NCBI GenBank assembly: GCA_022568135.1
Contig: JADFFQ010000002.1
Span: forward strand, 62,001 to 126,000
Reading direction: 5' to 3'
DNA: 64,000 nucleotides
Origin: Planctomycetota bacterium
GTDB lineage: Bacteria > Planctomycetota > Phycisphaerae > Phycisphaerales > SM1A02
Below, in pieces: positions 33,553 through 44,713 of the stretch (position 1 is the stretch's first letter; each line of letters opens with the position of its first letter). The translations under genes were made by a program, and so were the position numbers. Below the pieces are notes generated by a model that was not told the origin of the DNA, ran no database searches, and worked only from the letters and a program-made list of their open reading frames with translations.

Positions 33553-35898
33553 TCAGCGACGGCGTTTACTGCGGCGGGGGTGTTTGGAGGCTTTGCGCTT
33601 GCCTTTGGCGCGGTCGGGGCGCTGCTTCGACGCAGCTCGCTCAACTTGCTGGGGCAGTAGGGTGAGTTGCAGGTCGAGGTGCCGGGAGGCGAGATCGACG
33701 CGCAGAATCTGGACGGTGACGATGTCGCCGATGCCCAGTGACGCACCGCTGCGCTGGGCGACGATTCGGCCGGTCCTCTCGTCGGCGGTCCACCGATCGG
33801 CACGGCCAGCGGATTGCGGCATGTCCTGCATCCGGACCATCCCCTCGACGAGGAACCGCTCGATCGAAACGAACAGCCCATTGCTGGTAATGCCCGTCAC
33901 GACGCCGGGGAACTCATCGCCGAGGTGATGCTCGGCGAGGAACTGCATCACCAGGAAGTCGCGCAGCTCGCGTTCCGCCGCGTTGGCTTCGATCTCGGTC
34001 TCACTACAGTGCCGGCCAAGCTGGATCAACTGGGCCTCGTCAGCCACGCGATCGTCATCGGCGAGTCGCTTGCCAAGCTCACTGCGCCTTCGCCCGCCGG
34101 GAATGGTTCTCCCGTTGTCGGTCGCGTCCAGATAGGCCTCGATGGCGCGATGCACCGACAGATCGGGATACCGGCGGATGGGGCTGGTGAAGTGGGCGTA
34201 GTGGTCTGAGGCCAGCGCAAAGTGGCCGATCATCGCCGGGCTGTACGATGCCTTGGCGAGGGTTCGCAGGACTGCGAGATGGATAGCCCGCGCCGCGGGG
34301 GTGTCGCGGGTTGCATCGAGCAGGCGCTGGAGATCGCGTCTCGTCGGCTCATCGGGAAGGCCCAGGCCCGCCCCCCGCGCGTACATGCGCAGCTCCTCGA
34401 TGTCGCCGGGAACGGGATCAGGGTGGATGCGCCGCAGGATCGGCACATCCAGGGCATCGAACGTGCGCGCGACCGCTTCATTCGCCTCGACCATGAACAT
34501 CTCGATGATTGTGTGGGTGAACGCGCCATCCTCGGGCACCGCGTCGATCACATGCCCGGCCTCGTCGAAGACCAGCTCCACCTCCGGAAGATCGAGCACG
34601 ATCATGCCGTCGCTCAACCGACGTTTTCGAAGAATGCGGGCCAGCGTATCACTTCGCCGAAGGCTGTCGATCAACTCATCGCTGTAGCGAGGCTCAGTGC
34701 GGCTGTGCTTGCGGGCTTGGTCACGCTCACCGTCGATCAAGGCCTGCGCCTCGAGGTAGGTCAGCCGCTTCCTGGACGTGATGATCGTCCAGGCCAGACG
34801 CTGATGCAGGACCTTGCCCCGGCCGTCGAAGGTGATGAACACCGACTTGGTGAATCGCCCAACACCTTCCTGGAGCGAACACACCCCGTTGGAGAGGGCC
34901 TCGGGCAGCATGGGGATGACCAGTCGGGGCAGATAGATGCTGTTGCCGCGCTCCTTTGCTTCCTCGTCGATGGCAGTACCGGGGCGGACGAAATGCGCCA
35001 CGTCGGCAATGTGCACGCCGAGCGTCCACTCGTCTTGCTGGGCGTCGTAGGTAATGGAGATCGCGTCGTCGAAATCCTTCGCATCCGGCGGATCAATGGT
35101 GAACGTGAACGTGTTGGTGAGGTCTTCGCGTTCGGGCCGCCGGCCGTTCATCCGGGCATCGAAGGCTCGGGCTGCCGATGCGGCCTGATCGATGGCCGAT
35201 GCGGGAAACTCGGTCCGGAGACCGTGGGCCACGATGACCGCCTCGGTCTCGACGTCAGGCCGGCCGGCCTCGCCAAGCACCCGTACAATGACGCCTTCAG
35301 AGACGTAATGCTCCTGCGGGTAGTGCAGCAGCTCGATCACCACCTTGTCGCCGGCGGTGGCGTTCTTCGCGTGCGGGTCGCGGATCAGCACCGGCTGGTG
35401 GAGTGATCGGCCGTCGGGCTCGACGAACCATTGCCCGCCACGGTGAAACAACGCCCCGACAAAGTGATCTCGTCCTCGCTGGACCACCTCGATGATCTGC
35501 CCGATGTAGGGGCTGCGGCCGGCGCGGCTCTTGCCGCGCCAGGCCTGTCGGATCACCTTGGCCCGCACCCGATCACCCGAGATAGCGTCGCGTGCCCTGC
35601 CCACAGGGATAAACAGATCGCCGTCGCGGTACGAATCGTCGGGGACCACAAATCCGAACCCTCTGGCGTTGAGTCGAAAGCTGCCGATCACTTCGTCCTG
35701 ATAACTCGGCAGTTGAATGAGCCCATCACGATCGCTCTCGATGCGGCGCAGCTCGACGAGCTGCTCGATCGCCGCATGGAACGCGGTCTGATCCTTCGGC
35801 TGCGTTTGCAAGTCGCGCGCCATCTGCTTGACCGTGGATGGCCGATAGTTTGTGTGGGCCAGGTGTTCGAGAATACGACTGGTGAAGCGCAGTGGCAT
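33553..35898 (-). CDS. rnr: Ribonuclease R
   Basis: 3'-5' exoribonuclease that degrades structured RNA and takes part in trans-translation quality control. 781 residues: an N-terminal winged-helix region (1-60), cold-shock/OB domains (to ~200), the RNB catalytic domain with DPPDAKDFDDAI around residue 270 and HIADVAHFVRPG, GNSIYLPRLVIPMLP, and FTSPIRRYPDL, then an S1 domain near 640-715 and a short Lys/Arg-rich tail. The tail (KGKRKASKHPRRSKRRR) is typical of RNase R. The start codon gives MPLRFTSRILEHLAH. Complete. Confidence 0.95.
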   Translation of the reverse strand: MPLRFTSRILEHLAHTNYRPSTVKQMARDLQTQPKDQTAFHAAIEQLVELRRIESDRDGLIQLPSYQDEVIGSFRLNARGFGFVVPDDSYRDGDLFIPVGRARDAISGDRVRAKVIRQAWRGKSRAGRSPYIGQIIEVVQRGRDHFVGALFHRGGQWFVEPDGRSLHQPVLIRDPHAKNATAGDKVVIELLHYPQEHYVSEGVIVRVLGEAGRPDVETEAVIVAHGLRTEFPASAIDQAASAARAFDARMNGRRPEREDLTNTFTFTIDPPDAKDFDDAISITYDAQQDEWTLGVHIADVAHFVRPGTAIDEEAKERGNSIYLPRLVIPMLPEALSNGVCSLQEGVGRFTKSVFITFDGRGKVLHQRLAWTIITSRKRLTYLEAQALIDGERDQARKHSRTEPRYSDELIDSLRRSDTLARILRKRRLSDGMIVLDLPEVELVFDEAGHVIDAVPEDGAFTHTIIEMFMVEANEAVARTFDALDVPILRRIHPDPVPGDIEELRMYARGAGLGLPDEPTRRDLQRLLDATRDTPAARAIHLAVLRTLAKASYSPAMIGHFALASDHYAHFTSPIRRYPDLSVHRAIEAYLDATDNGRTIPGGRRRSELGKRLADDDRVADEAQLIQLGRHCSETEIEANAAERELRDFLVMQFLAEHHLGDEFPGVVTGITSNGLFVSIERFLVEGMVRMQDMPQSAGRADRWTADERTGRIVAQRSGASLGIGDIVTVQILRVDLASRHLDLQLTLLPQQVERAASKQRPDRAKGKRKASKHPRRSKRRR

Positions 35899-36100
35899 GT
35901 GGCAATAGGCTCTTAGGTACGCCGGTCAGGCACGACGGTAGGTTGGGGCGTTAAACGAGGCAAACCTGGACGGTCGCGCGGGCTCAAAAGTGCTTCGATT
36001 TGCAGATTCAGTCGTGCATTCGGCCGGGAATGTGGCAAGGTTCAAGAGGGTTTTTCAGGGCCATGGCACAGCGCCATGGGGAAACCTCGATCCTTGCAAC

Positions 36101-36586
36101 ATGGAGAACACGAAAAAGATGAAGAAGATGCAATTACACTTGCGGGTGTTGGTGATCCTGGCGGTGGGGGCAACGGCCATCGTCATCACGATGGGCGCCG
36201 CCGGCCGCTCAACGGTCGCCCACCAGTACTTCGTGCAGGGCCGGCCGGCTACCGAGCTCTTCATCCTGCCCGGCGGTAATCCCAAGTTCGATAGCTCCAT
36301 CGCGCGGCTCGACACGCGAACGGGCGCCGTCTATCGGTTCCGCGGCAATGTCGACAACTCGAGCGTGCGGAACACCTGGGAGCTGCGCGTCGGGCCGGTC
36401 AAGCTGGCAACCTCCGGCCTGCTGGAGATTCAACAGGTGAGGCCGGAGAAGGTCGCCAACCAGCACGATCCCACGCCGAGGCCGCTGGAGACGTTCCTCG
36501 TGGACATCGTCACTGGTGACACCTGGATTCTTCGACGCCGCGCCAGCACCAACGCCACGTGGGATCCGGTGGAGATTTACCGGTAA
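36101..36586 (+). CDS. Signal-anchored protein, unknown function
   Basis: 161 residues from ATG 36101 (MENTKKMKKMQLHLRV). A basic start and one hydrophobic segment (VLVILAVGATAIVITMG) make it exported or inner-membrane anchored. The rest is a small beta domain with TELFILPGGNPKFDSSIARLDTRTGAVYRFRG and DIVTGDTWILRRR (as blocks), which looks like a short propeller-blade-like repeat of the kind seen in planctomycete proteins that print or store run-time values. No family name. It is divergent from rnr, 200 bp away. Confidence 0.6.
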   Translation: MENTKKMKKMQLHLRVLVILAVGATAIVITMGAAGRSTVAHQYFVQGRPATELFILPGGNPKFDSSIARLDTRTGAVYRFRGNVDNSSVRNTWELRVGPVKLATSGLLEIQQVRPEKVANQHDPTPRPLETFLVDIVTGDTWILRRRASTNATWDPVEIYR

Positions 36587-36629
36587 GGGGCTCTCGGCTG
36601 TCGGCTTTTGGCAGACCGGCGGCTCTCCT

Positions 36630-36968
36630 TCAATCAGTGTCTTTGCTCTGCGAACCGCCGGAGGTTTGCGACGAGCTCGACGAGTCGCTTGACTTCGCCT
36701 TGGACTTGGCAGCCTTATCATCCTTCTTGGTCGTCTTGCCCTGAGCTGCCTTCTTCTCAGCCTCGGCCGCCTTCTTGTAGGAATCACTTCGATAGTCGGT
36801 TTCGTGGAAGCCGCTGCCTTTGAAGATGACGCCGGCCCCGGTGCCGATGAGGCGTTTGAGCCTGGGCTGCTCGCACTTGGGGCACTTGCGCTTGACCCGG
36901 TCGGTCATGGATTGGAACAGTTCGAACTCATGACTGCAAGCATCACAAACATAATCATACGTGGGCAT
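36630..36968 (-). CDS. FmdB-type zinc-ribbon protein
   Basis: 112 residues. The first ~45 carry the FmdB/regulatory zinc ribbon: MPTYDYVCDACSHEFELFQSM in parts, CPKCEQPRLKRLIGTGAGVIFKGSGFHETDY; four Cys bind zinc. The remainder is a Lys/Ala then Ser-rich low-complexity tail. Start ATG 36968 is three residues before the usual PTYDYVC and only 1-3 bases after the grpE stop, so it is the last gene of the chaperone run. Function of the family unclear (putative regulator). Confidence 0.85.
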   Translation of the reverse strand: MPTYDYVCDACSHEFELFQSMTDRVKRKCPKCEQPRLKRLIGTGAGVIFKGSGFHETDYRSDSYKKAAEAEKKAAQGKTTKKDDKAAKSKAKSSDSSSSSQTSGGSQSKDTD

Positions 36969-36970
36969 TG

Positions 36971-37582
36971 TCACTCCCCCTCATGGTGGGGCGCGGCGAC
37001 GGCAACCTTGGCCGGGCGGAGCACCTGATCGCCCATTGCGTAACCCGGCTGAAGGACGGAGACAATATGGTTGGGCGTCATGCCCTCGGCCGGCTGCCGC
37101 ATCACCGCTTCGTGTCGGTTCGGGTCGAACTCGTCGCCGACCACCGGCTCGATCCGCTGCACTCCCTGACTCTCTAATGCCTTGACCAGCTCGCACTGTG
37201 TGATCCGTACGCCGCCGAGAAGCTGCTCGACGGTGGTTTGCTCGGCGTCTTGATCCAGCGCCAGGTCGAGATGATCGAGCACACCGAGCATCGACCTGAC
37301 CACCCGGGCGGCACCGGTTTCAGCGGCGCGGTGTTCATTCTCGACCGCCCGGCGTTGGAAATTGACAAAATCCGCCAACGCACGCTGCCGAGCAGCGATT
37401 GCGTCCTCGAGCTCGGCTTGGAGCCGCTCCAACAAAGCCGAGGGGTCTTGGGGAGCCTCGACCTCCTCGGCGGCTGCCTCCTGGGCCACCTCCGGTGTAC
37501 CCTCCGCCGGCGCCCGCTCTGTTGTGCTGGCGTTGGTAACGCGTCCGGGCGTCTTCGGTTGATGAGCATTGCGCTTCGGCAT
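36971..37582 (-). CDS. grpE: Nucleotide exchange factor GrpE
   Basis: 203 residues; opens the nucleotide site of DnaK. Acidic/low-complexity N-terminus (to ~45), the long coiled coil (ERLQAELEDAIAARQRALADFVNFQRR in blocks), and the beta head with GVQRIEPVVGDEFDPNRHEAV and GYAMGDQVLRPAKVAVA. Standard size. It lies 24 bp after dnaJ on the same strand, while dnaK is not in the window, so the usual grpE-dnaK-dnaJ block is split in this genome. Confidence 0.95.
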   Translation of the reverse strand: MPKRNAHQPKTPGRVTNASTTERAPAEGTPEVAQEAAAEEVEAPQDPSALLERLQAELEDAIAARQRALADFVNFQRRAVENEHRAAETGAARVVRSMLGVLDHLDLALDQDAEQTTVEQLLGGVRITQCELVKALESQGVQRIEPVVGDEFDPNRHEAVMRQPAEGMTPNHIVSVLQPGYAMGDQVLRPAKVAVAAPHHEGE

Positions 37583-37606
37583 CTGTAGTGCATCGCCTCC
37601 GCAGGA

Positions 37607-38752
37607 CTAGGTTCCGGCCACCGCGTCCTTGATTTTGGTCCACATCGATGGGCTCCCCGCGCCGACGTCTAGTTTCTCCGTCTTGGCGTACTCCCGCAGC
37701 AGGTTCTTCTGACCGTCGCTGAGCTTTCTGGGAACAACCAGTTGCACCACCACCACCAGGTCGCCCCGCTTGGGGGAGCGCAAGTTGGGAAGCCCGCGCT
37801 GGGGGAGACGAAACAACGCGCCGTGCTGGGTGCCCGGCGGAACGCTCAGCGACGCCGGCCCATCGAGCGATGGAATATCCACCTCCGCGCCCAAGGCCGC
37901 TTGTGTGAACGCAATGGGCACCGCCACCAGCAGATGGTCGCCGTCGCGCTCAAACTGCTGATGCTGGCGTACTCGCACCACCACTTGAAGATCACCACGA
38001 ATGCCCCGGCCGCTGGGGCTGTCCTCCGCCAAGGGCGGCTCACCTTCGCCGACCACGCGCACAGCCTGTCGGGCGTGGATGCCCGGCGGAATCTTCACCC
38101 TCAGCTTCCGCTTGATCGATACCCGCCCGGAGCCGTAGCAATCGGGACATTTCTCGGCGATGATGGTGCCTCGGCCTTGACATTGCCGGCAAGTGGTCAC
38201 CATGCGGAACATGCCGCCAAAGCCGGCCTGGACCACCTGGCCGCTTCCGGCGCAGGTGGGACACGCTTGTGGCTTGGTGCCGGGTTTGGCCCCCTCGCCC
38301 CCGCAGGCCTTACAGACGTCCAGCCGCTTGAACTCTACATCGCGACTGGTGCCAGCGAGCACCTCGTCCAAGGTCACTTCAACCTCAGTCTCCAGATCGT
38401 AGCCGCGAGGGACGCCGCCGCGCCTCCGGCCGCGACCGCCGGTCCCGATGCCCCCGAAGATCTCCTCGAACATCGAGAAGATGTCTTGGGCGTTCATCGA
38501 GCTGAAATCGTGGCCTGGGGTGGATCGCAACCCGCTGTGGCCATAGCGATCGTAAATCGTGCGGCGCTCGGGGTCGCAGAGCACCTCGTAGGATTCCGCG
38601 CACTCCTTGAACTTCGCCTCCGCCTCGGGATCGCCCGGGTTGCGATCGGGATGGTACTTCATCGCCAGCCGCCGATAGGCGCGCTTGACCTCATTATCCG
38701 AGGCATTGCTCGGCACGCCAAGGATCTCGTAGTAGTCGCGCGTCGTGGGCAT
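37607..38752 (-). CDS. dnaJ: Chaperone protein DnaJ
   Basis: 381 residues with all DnaJ parts: J domain with HPD (YHPDRNPGD, residues ~33-41), a Gly-rich linker ([15 protein letters not shown]), four CxxCxGxG zinc repeats ([32 protein letters not shown]), and the C-terminal substrate-binding domain. Stimulates DnaK ATPase. Follows groEL1 by ~190 bp and precedes grpE. Confidence 0.96.
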   Translation of the reverse strand: MPTTRDYYEILGVPSNASDNEVKRAYRRLAMKYHPDRNPGDPEAEAKFKECAESYEVLCDPERRTIYDRYGHSGLRSTPGHDFSSMNAQDIFSMFEEIFGGIGTGGRGRRRGGVPRGYDLETEVEVTLDEVLAGTSRDVEFKRLDVCKACGGEGAKPGTKPQACPTCAGSGQVVQAGFGGMFRMVTTCRQCQGRGTIIAEKCPDCYGSGRVSIKRKLRVKIPPGIHARQAVRVVGEGEPPLAEDSPSGRGIRGDLQVVVRVRQHQQFERDGDHLLVAVPIAFTQAALGAEVDIPSLDGPASLSVPPGTQHGALFRLPQRGLPNLRSPKRGDLVVVVQLVVPRKLSDGQKNLLREYAKTEKLDVGAGSPSMWTKIKDAVAGT

Positions 38753-38943
38753 GAGCAGGGTTCAGGAGTCAGGAGTCGGAATGTCCGCATGATTCTTGAC
38801 ACGCGGATGACCGATCTCTACCTGCACCCTCAACGGGCTGTACGAGGCGCCTCCCCAAAGCATCAAGGACCGAGTGTGAGGATTGACACGGTCGCCACCA
38901 CCCACAACGCCTCGGTCCTCGGCCCTCCGGCACGGATACCGGA

Positions 38944-40557
38944 TCAGCATACAGCCTCTTCGACCGGATCCTCATCGTCCTTGAGTTCCGTGACGATCAC
39001 ATCAGTGGTCAACATCAGCCCGGCAACCGACGCGGCACTCTGAAGCGCGGTGCGAGCGACCAGGGCCGGGTCGATGATGCCGGAAGTCACCAGGTTCTCA
39101 TACTCGCCGGTCTCGGCGTTGAAGCCGAAGCCGCCGGTACCCTCTTTGATCTTTTCGACGACAATATCACCGTCGAAGCCGGCGTTGGTTGCGATCTGCC
39201 AGGTCGGGGCCTCCAGGACCCCGGCGACGATGTCGAAGCCGAGCTTCTCATCGCCACGAGCCTTTCGGCGGGCGTCCTGCACGGCGCTGATTGTGCGCAG
39301 GAAGACCACCCCTCCACCGGGAACGTAGCCTTCCTTCGCGGCCGATCTCGTGGCGTTGAGCGCATCCTCGACGCGATCCTTGCGTTCCTTCATCTCGATC
39401 TCGGTGGCGGCGCCCACATTGATCACCGCCACTCCGCTGATCAGCTTCGCCAGCCGTTCCTGGAGCTTTTCACGGTCGTAGTCACTGGTGGACTTATCGT
39501 ACTGCGCGCGAATCTGATTCGCCCGGGCTTCGATGTCCTTCTTCTTTCCGGCACCTTGGATGATCGTCGTGTCGTCTTTGGTCACGGTGACCTTCTGTGC
39601 CCGTCCCAGTTCGGACAGCTCGATGTCCTCCAGGTTACGGCCAATGTCTTCGGAGAAGAAGGCGCCGCCGGTCAGCGTCGCGATGTCGCCGAGCAGCGCC
39701 TTGCGCCGATCGCCGAACCCGGGCGCTTTGACGGCACAGACCTGGATCACGCCGCGGAGGCGATTGACCACCAGCGCCGCCAGGGCCTCGCTCTCGACGT
39801 CCTCGGAAATGATCAGGATGGGTTTGCCGGAGGTCGCCACCTTGTTGAGCAGCGGCAGGAAGTCCGCCAGGTTGGAGATCTTCTTCTCGTGAATGAGGAT
39901 GTTGACATCCTCCAGGACACACTCGGCCTTCTTGGGGTCTGTCATGAAGTAGGGGCTGAGGTACCCCTTATCGAAGGCCATGCCTTCGACGTAGTCGAGC
40001 GTGATTTCGGTGGTCTTGCCTTCCTCGACCTCGACGACACCCTCAGGGCCGACCCTGTCAATGGCGTCGGCGATGAACTTGCCAATCTCGACGTCGTTGT
40101 TTGCGGATACCGTGGCGACCTTGTGCAGATCGTCGCGGCCTGCACACTTGGTGGCCAGGTCGTTGATGGTATCACTGACGACCCGAACCGCGTCGTTGAT
40201 GCCGCGCTGCACGGCCACCGCGTTGGCGCCGGAGATGACATATCGCAGGCCCTGTCGATAAATCGCCCTGGCCAGGACAACCGCGGTCGTCGTGCCGTCG
40301 CCCGCCTCGTCGGCGACCTTCTTGGCGACCTCATTCACCATTTTGGCCCCGACATTCTCAAAGGGCTGAGGCAGCTCGATCTCCTTGGCGACGTTGACGC
40401 CGTCTTTGGTGACCGTGGGGCCGCCGAACGACTTCTGCACGACCACATGTCGGCCGGTCGGACCCATGGTCAGGCCGACGGCTCGCGCAATCTGTTGCAC
40501 CCCCTGCTCGAAGTCCTGGCGGGCCGACGTGTCGAATTTCATTTGTTTGGTAGACAT
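38944..40557 (-). CDS. groEL: Chaperonin GroEL, copy 1 (no GGM tail)
   Basis: 537 residues of Cpn60: [70 protein letters not shown]. All ATP-site blocks (the GDGTT and the DG in TVTKDG) are kept. The end is [11 protein letters not shown] without the Gly-Gly-Met tail that copy 2 has. It follows groES directly (with a palindromic repeat between), so this pair is the classic groESL order; copy 2 lies further upstream on the same strand. The two GroELs differ widely in sequence, so this copy is not a recent duplicate. Confidence 0.95.
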   Translation of the reverse strand: MSTKQMKFDTSARQDFEQGVQQIARAVGLTMGPTGRHVVVQKSFGGPTVTKDGVNVAKEIELPQPFENVGAKMVNEVAKKVADEAGDGTTTAVVLARAIYRQGLRYVISGANAVAVQRGINDAVRVVSDTINDLATKCAGRDDLHKVATVSANNDVEIGKFIADAIDRVGPEGVVEVEEGKTTEITLDYVEGMAFDKGYLSPYFMTDPKKAECVLEDVNILIHEKKISNLADFLPLLNKVATSGKPILIISEDVESEALAALVVNRLRGVIQVCAVKAPGFGDRRKALLGDIATLTGGAFFSEDIGRNLEDIELSELGRAQKVTVTKDDTTIIQGAGKKKDIEARANQIRAQYDKSTSDYDREKLQERLAKLISGVAVINVGAATEIEMKERKDRVEDALNATRSAAKEGYVPGGGVVFLRTISAVQDARRKARGDEKLGFDIVAGVLEAPTWQIATNAGFDGDIVVEKIKEGTGGFGFNAETGEYENLVTSGIIDPALVARTALQSAASVAGLMLTTDVIVTELKDDEDPVEEAVC

Positions 40558-40576
40558 GGTTGTTGAACCTCAGCAC

Positions 40577-40628
40577 GTTTAGCCGTCGCTCCAAGAGCGA
40601 CGCGCGGGTCTGCGACCCACGGCTAAAC
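40577..40628 (+). repeat. Full-length GTTTAGCCG repeat between groES and groEL1
   Basis: 52 bp with ends GTTTAGCCG and CGGCTAAAC, a hairpin GTCGCTC-CAA-GAGCGAC and the same second hairpin as 16200-16256 (GGGTCTGCGACCC). It sits in the 80-bp gap between groES and groEL1, where it may affect the ratio of the two messages. Confidence 0.85.
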
Positions 40629-40636
40629 AGGACCAT

Positions 40637-40927
40637 TTACTTTTCGATCACGCCCAGCAATTCGCTTTCCCGCATGATCATGTGGGTGACATTCTTGATC
40701 TCGATCTCGGTCCCGGCGTACTTGCCGAAAACGACGGTGTCGCCCTTCCGCACGGAAGGCTTGACCCGTTCGCCGTTGTCCAGCAACTTGCCCGGCCCGA
40801 CTGCGACTACCTTGCCTTGGATGGGCTTCTCCTTGGCTGACTCGGGCAGGTAGATCCCGGACTCGGTCTTCTTGTCCGGGTCAGAAGGCTTGATCAGAAC
40901 TCGATCTTCAAGAGGTTTGACGGACAT
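40637..40927 (-). CDS. groES: Co-chaperonin GroES
   Basis: 96 residues; caps the GroEL ring. MSVKPLEDRVLIKPSD start, KKTESGIYLPESAKEKP mobile loop, GKVVAVGPGKLLDNGER and VFGKYAGTEIEI are typical. The start ATG at 40927 lies inside the end of the retropepsin-like gene (20-bp overlap), so its translation may be coupled to that gene. Confidence 0.96.
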   Translation of the reverse strand: MSVKPLEDRVLIKPSDPDKKTESGIYLPESAKEKPIQGKVVAVGPGKLLDNGERVKPSVRKGDTVVFGKYAGTEIEIKNVTHMIMRESELLGVIEK

Positions 40928-41396
40928 TGTCGGTTGTCTCCGATGATTGACGATTGCTGAAACCACAGATCTGACAAAGGTAGAGATTCGCTGGGCGGTC
41001 TGCGGTGACTATTTCCTTCTGAATGCGACCGGTTGCCGCATACCGTGGACCGGCCGCGACCAGCTTCCTGTGCGAGGCATCGACCGTGAGATTCAGACCT
41101 TCCAATGAGCGTGCACCGAGGAGTCCGAGATCACCTTCCTCAGCGAATACAACCTCGTCAACGGTGTAGGCGTCTCCTACCCCAATGAACACAAAACCGA
41201 CACTGCGCGTGATCTCCTCTCCGTTGGCCAAAACGAACTTCAAGTCCTTCTTTTCGCGCTTGACGCCGAGACCTTCAAGAACGTTGCTCCGAATCCAGGT
41301 GGAGTCGCTGCCTGTATCAACCAGGAGTTGTTTCACGGCCACAGATTTCTGGCGCTGGAGATCCGAGACGGTACAAGCTGTGTGGAAGGTTCCCAT
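40908..41396 (-). CDS. Retropepsin-like aspartic protease
   Basis: 162 residues with the single-lobe aspartic protease core: LLVDTGSDSTWI (DTG at 27-29), a flap-like strand IGVGDAY, and the hydrophobic-hydrophobic-Gly partner VVFAEEGDLGLLGARSLEGLNL typical of clan AA bacterial retropepsins, ending with a region of two Cys. Such proteins are active as dimers. The first Met used is 41396; GTG 41402 also in frame. The gene lies between a 65-aa gene and groES and overlaps the groES start. The DNA is clearly less GC-rich than the chaperone genes, which suggests insertion of this piece. Activity and target unknown. Confidence 0.75.
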   Translation of the reverse strand: MGTFHTACTVSDLQRQKSVAVKQLLVDTGSDSTWIRSNVLEGLGVKREKKDLKFVLANGEEITRSVGFVFIGVGDAYTVDEVVFAEEGDLGLLGARSLEGLNLTVDASHRKLVAAGPRYAATGRIQKEIVTADRPANLYLCQICGFSNRQSSETTDNVRQTS

Positions 41397-41445
41397 AATC
41401 ACATATTACTCAGAGCTTGGGCCAAAGACGATTCGCGATACTTGG

Positions 41446-41643
41446 TCACGCGCTGCGCTTGGCGATCAGCTGCCGCACGGCCGGCACCAGCTCGACCGGC
41501 ACTTCCATGACCGTCTGGGTCCGGTCCTCAAACGAGGCCTCATCTTCGGCGACCGCCTCCTCTTGGGTCTGGTCCTCGTAGTGCTGGAGCGTTCGACGGA
41601 CCCGCTCTTCGTCCCAACCTTCAGGAAATCGGCTCCGTTTCAT
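41446..41643 (-). CDS. Small acidic protein next to retropepsin gene
   Basis: 65 residues: MKRSRFPEGWDEERVRRTLQHYE, DQTQEEAVAEDEASFED and MEVPVELVPAVRQLIAKR. I know this as a family of short proteins in cyanobacteria and others, often found beside small nuclease or protease genes and sometimes annotated as antitoxin-like, but no function is proven. It ends 50 bp before the retropepsin gene, same strand, and 80 bp after groEL2. Helical, acidic middle. Confidence 0.65.
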   Translation of the reverse strand: MKRSRFPEGWDEERVRRTLQHYEDQTQEEAVAEDEASFEDRTQTVMEVPVELVPAVRQLIAKRSA

Positions 41644-41723
41644 AACGTTTCGTGACGTTCAGTTCTCCGCTTTGAGCCTTCAGCTTTTGATGTTTCGACC
41701 TTCTTTTGATGTTCTGGCTTTCT

Positions 41724-43400
<1,677 letters not shown>

Positions 43401-43506
43401 GTGGCTTGTCTCCTGGAAGTGATGATCAAGTCTTTCGATCGATCGCGGGACGATATCTGCTCGACGCAGACCCCGGGGCGCATCGCACCGCCCGGCACCC
43501 GCACCC

Positions 43507-43533
43507 AGAGCATTCCCTTTCAAAGAGTGCGCC
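43507..43533. promoter_or_regulatory. CIRCE-like inverted repeat upstream of groEL2
   Basis: Read on the minus strand: GGCGCACTC - 9 nt - GAATGCTCT. The CIRCE consensus is TTAGCACTC-N9-GAGTGCTAA; the match is 12 of 18 with the exact 9-nt spacing, about 107-133 bp before the groEL2 ATG. HrcA binding is therefore possible. Confidence 0.42.
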
Positions 43534-43694
43534 AGTGCCTGCGGTAAGCCCTACCCCGCCTAACCGAAGCGATATCAACGATTTCAGGCCAAGGCAGGCC
43601 ACTCGGGCCCCCACGGGTAGCTGACACGGTCAACCGGCCTTGGCACTGCGGCTGCCAAGCTGGCAGACTACAGGCCGCCGAGGCGAGAACCATA

Positions 43695-44600
43695 TCACAG
43701 GCCGTTGGGCTCAACGGGGCCCAGAATCTGATCCAGCGACGGCGGCGGACGGCGCAGCGAACGGCGAATCCACCACGCGTTGACCACCAGGTAGAACAGA
43801 CCGATCAGCAGCATGAAGGCGCTGATCGCGGTAATCACCGTGCCGACGGTGAGCAAGCCCCCGCCAGGGCCGGTCAACTCCGACGTGAGCTGAATCACCT
43901 GCCCCAGGGCGATGCCCACGATTGCGGCGACCATCGCGTGGATACTTTGGCGTCCTCCGCGGGCGGTGCGATACGCTCGACTGCGAAGGCCAATGACGCC
44001 CAGTACGCCGTGCAGGCCGAGCAACCCCACGATCGCGGCCGCGGCCATGGCCAGCCACAGCGCATCCGCCACCCAGCGTAGGCCGGCGGAGCGCTCCCAG
44101 GCGACCGCGGCGATCACCAAGATCGCCCAGCTCGCCAAACCACAACCCAGCAGCATGACATCTCGCCCGGGCGCGCCGCTGCGGACCCGTCCCTTCGGTG
44201 GCGCCATCTGCCGTACTGATAACAGCCCGCCTAACCCGACGAGCCCCGCGACGAAACCCAGCTCCACCGGCGTCCAGGTGGAAAGATTCCGGAGACCGCT
44301 TTGGTCTAACGCGTCGATCCACAGCGCTACCGGCCGGGCCGCCAAGACCAACGCCCCAACCACAAGACAGATCATCAACCACACCAGCGCGTCGCCGACC
44401 ACAACCGCGTTGTGGAGCTTGGGCAGCCGGCTGGCGGCCGGATCCACTGTATGGAGGATCGCTTCCCAGATCGCCAGTCCACATTCAGGGCACAACCCAT
44501 CGGCGCGAAGTCCGTAGAGGTTGTAGCCGCACCGGCGACAGTGCACCGGCGAGATCACGACGGCGTTGGAAAGGCTGTCCGGCGCCGGGAAGTCGTTCAT
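43695..44600 (-). CDS. Zinc-ribbon multi-TM membrane protein
   Basis: 301 residues. After MNDFPAPDSLSNAV comes the zinc ribbon CRRCGYNLYGLRADGLCPECG (residues ~21-41), then about seven hydrophobic segments. It has the same design as the gene at 6309 (ribbon plus membrane) but with more helices. Start ATG 44600 is chosen because the longer frame to 44699 runs through an implausible N-terminus. It is divergent from moxR with ~110 bp between. Function unknown. Confidence 0.7.
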   Translation of the reverse strand: MNDFPAPDSLSNAVVISPVHCRRCGYNLYGLRADGLCPECGLAIWEAILHTVDPAASRLPKLHNAVVVGDALVWLMICLVVGALVLAARPVALWIDALDQSGLRNLSTWTPVELGFVAGLVGLGGLLSVRQMAPPKGRVRSGAPGRDVMLLGCGLASWAILVIAAVAWERSAGLRWVADALWLAMAAAAIVGLLGLHGVLGVIGLRSRAYRTARGGRQSIHAMVAAIVGIALGQVIQLTSELTGPGGGLLTVGTVITAISAFMLLIGLFYLVVNAWWIRRSLRRPPPSLDQILGPVEPNGL

Positions 44601-44667
44601 CGCTAGAAACTCTACACCAGCCGCCTCAATCGGGCCGTCCAGCGTCGCGCCGACCGCCGTAGGGCAC

Positions 44668-44676
44668 TGGTATACT
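44668..44676 (+). promoter_or_regulatory. Candidate extended -10 (TGGTATACT) before moxR
   Basis: TGGTATACT ends 37 bases before the moxR ATG at 44714 and 22 bases before an alternative ATG at 44699. No good -35. Confidence 0.4.
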
Positions 44677-44713
44677 CCCCCGCGCCTCTGCACGACCAAT
44701 GGAGTTGCCCGTC

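Noticed and set aside
37742-39043. 433-aa plus-strand open frame
   Set aside because: Antisense to dnaJ and the end of groEL1.
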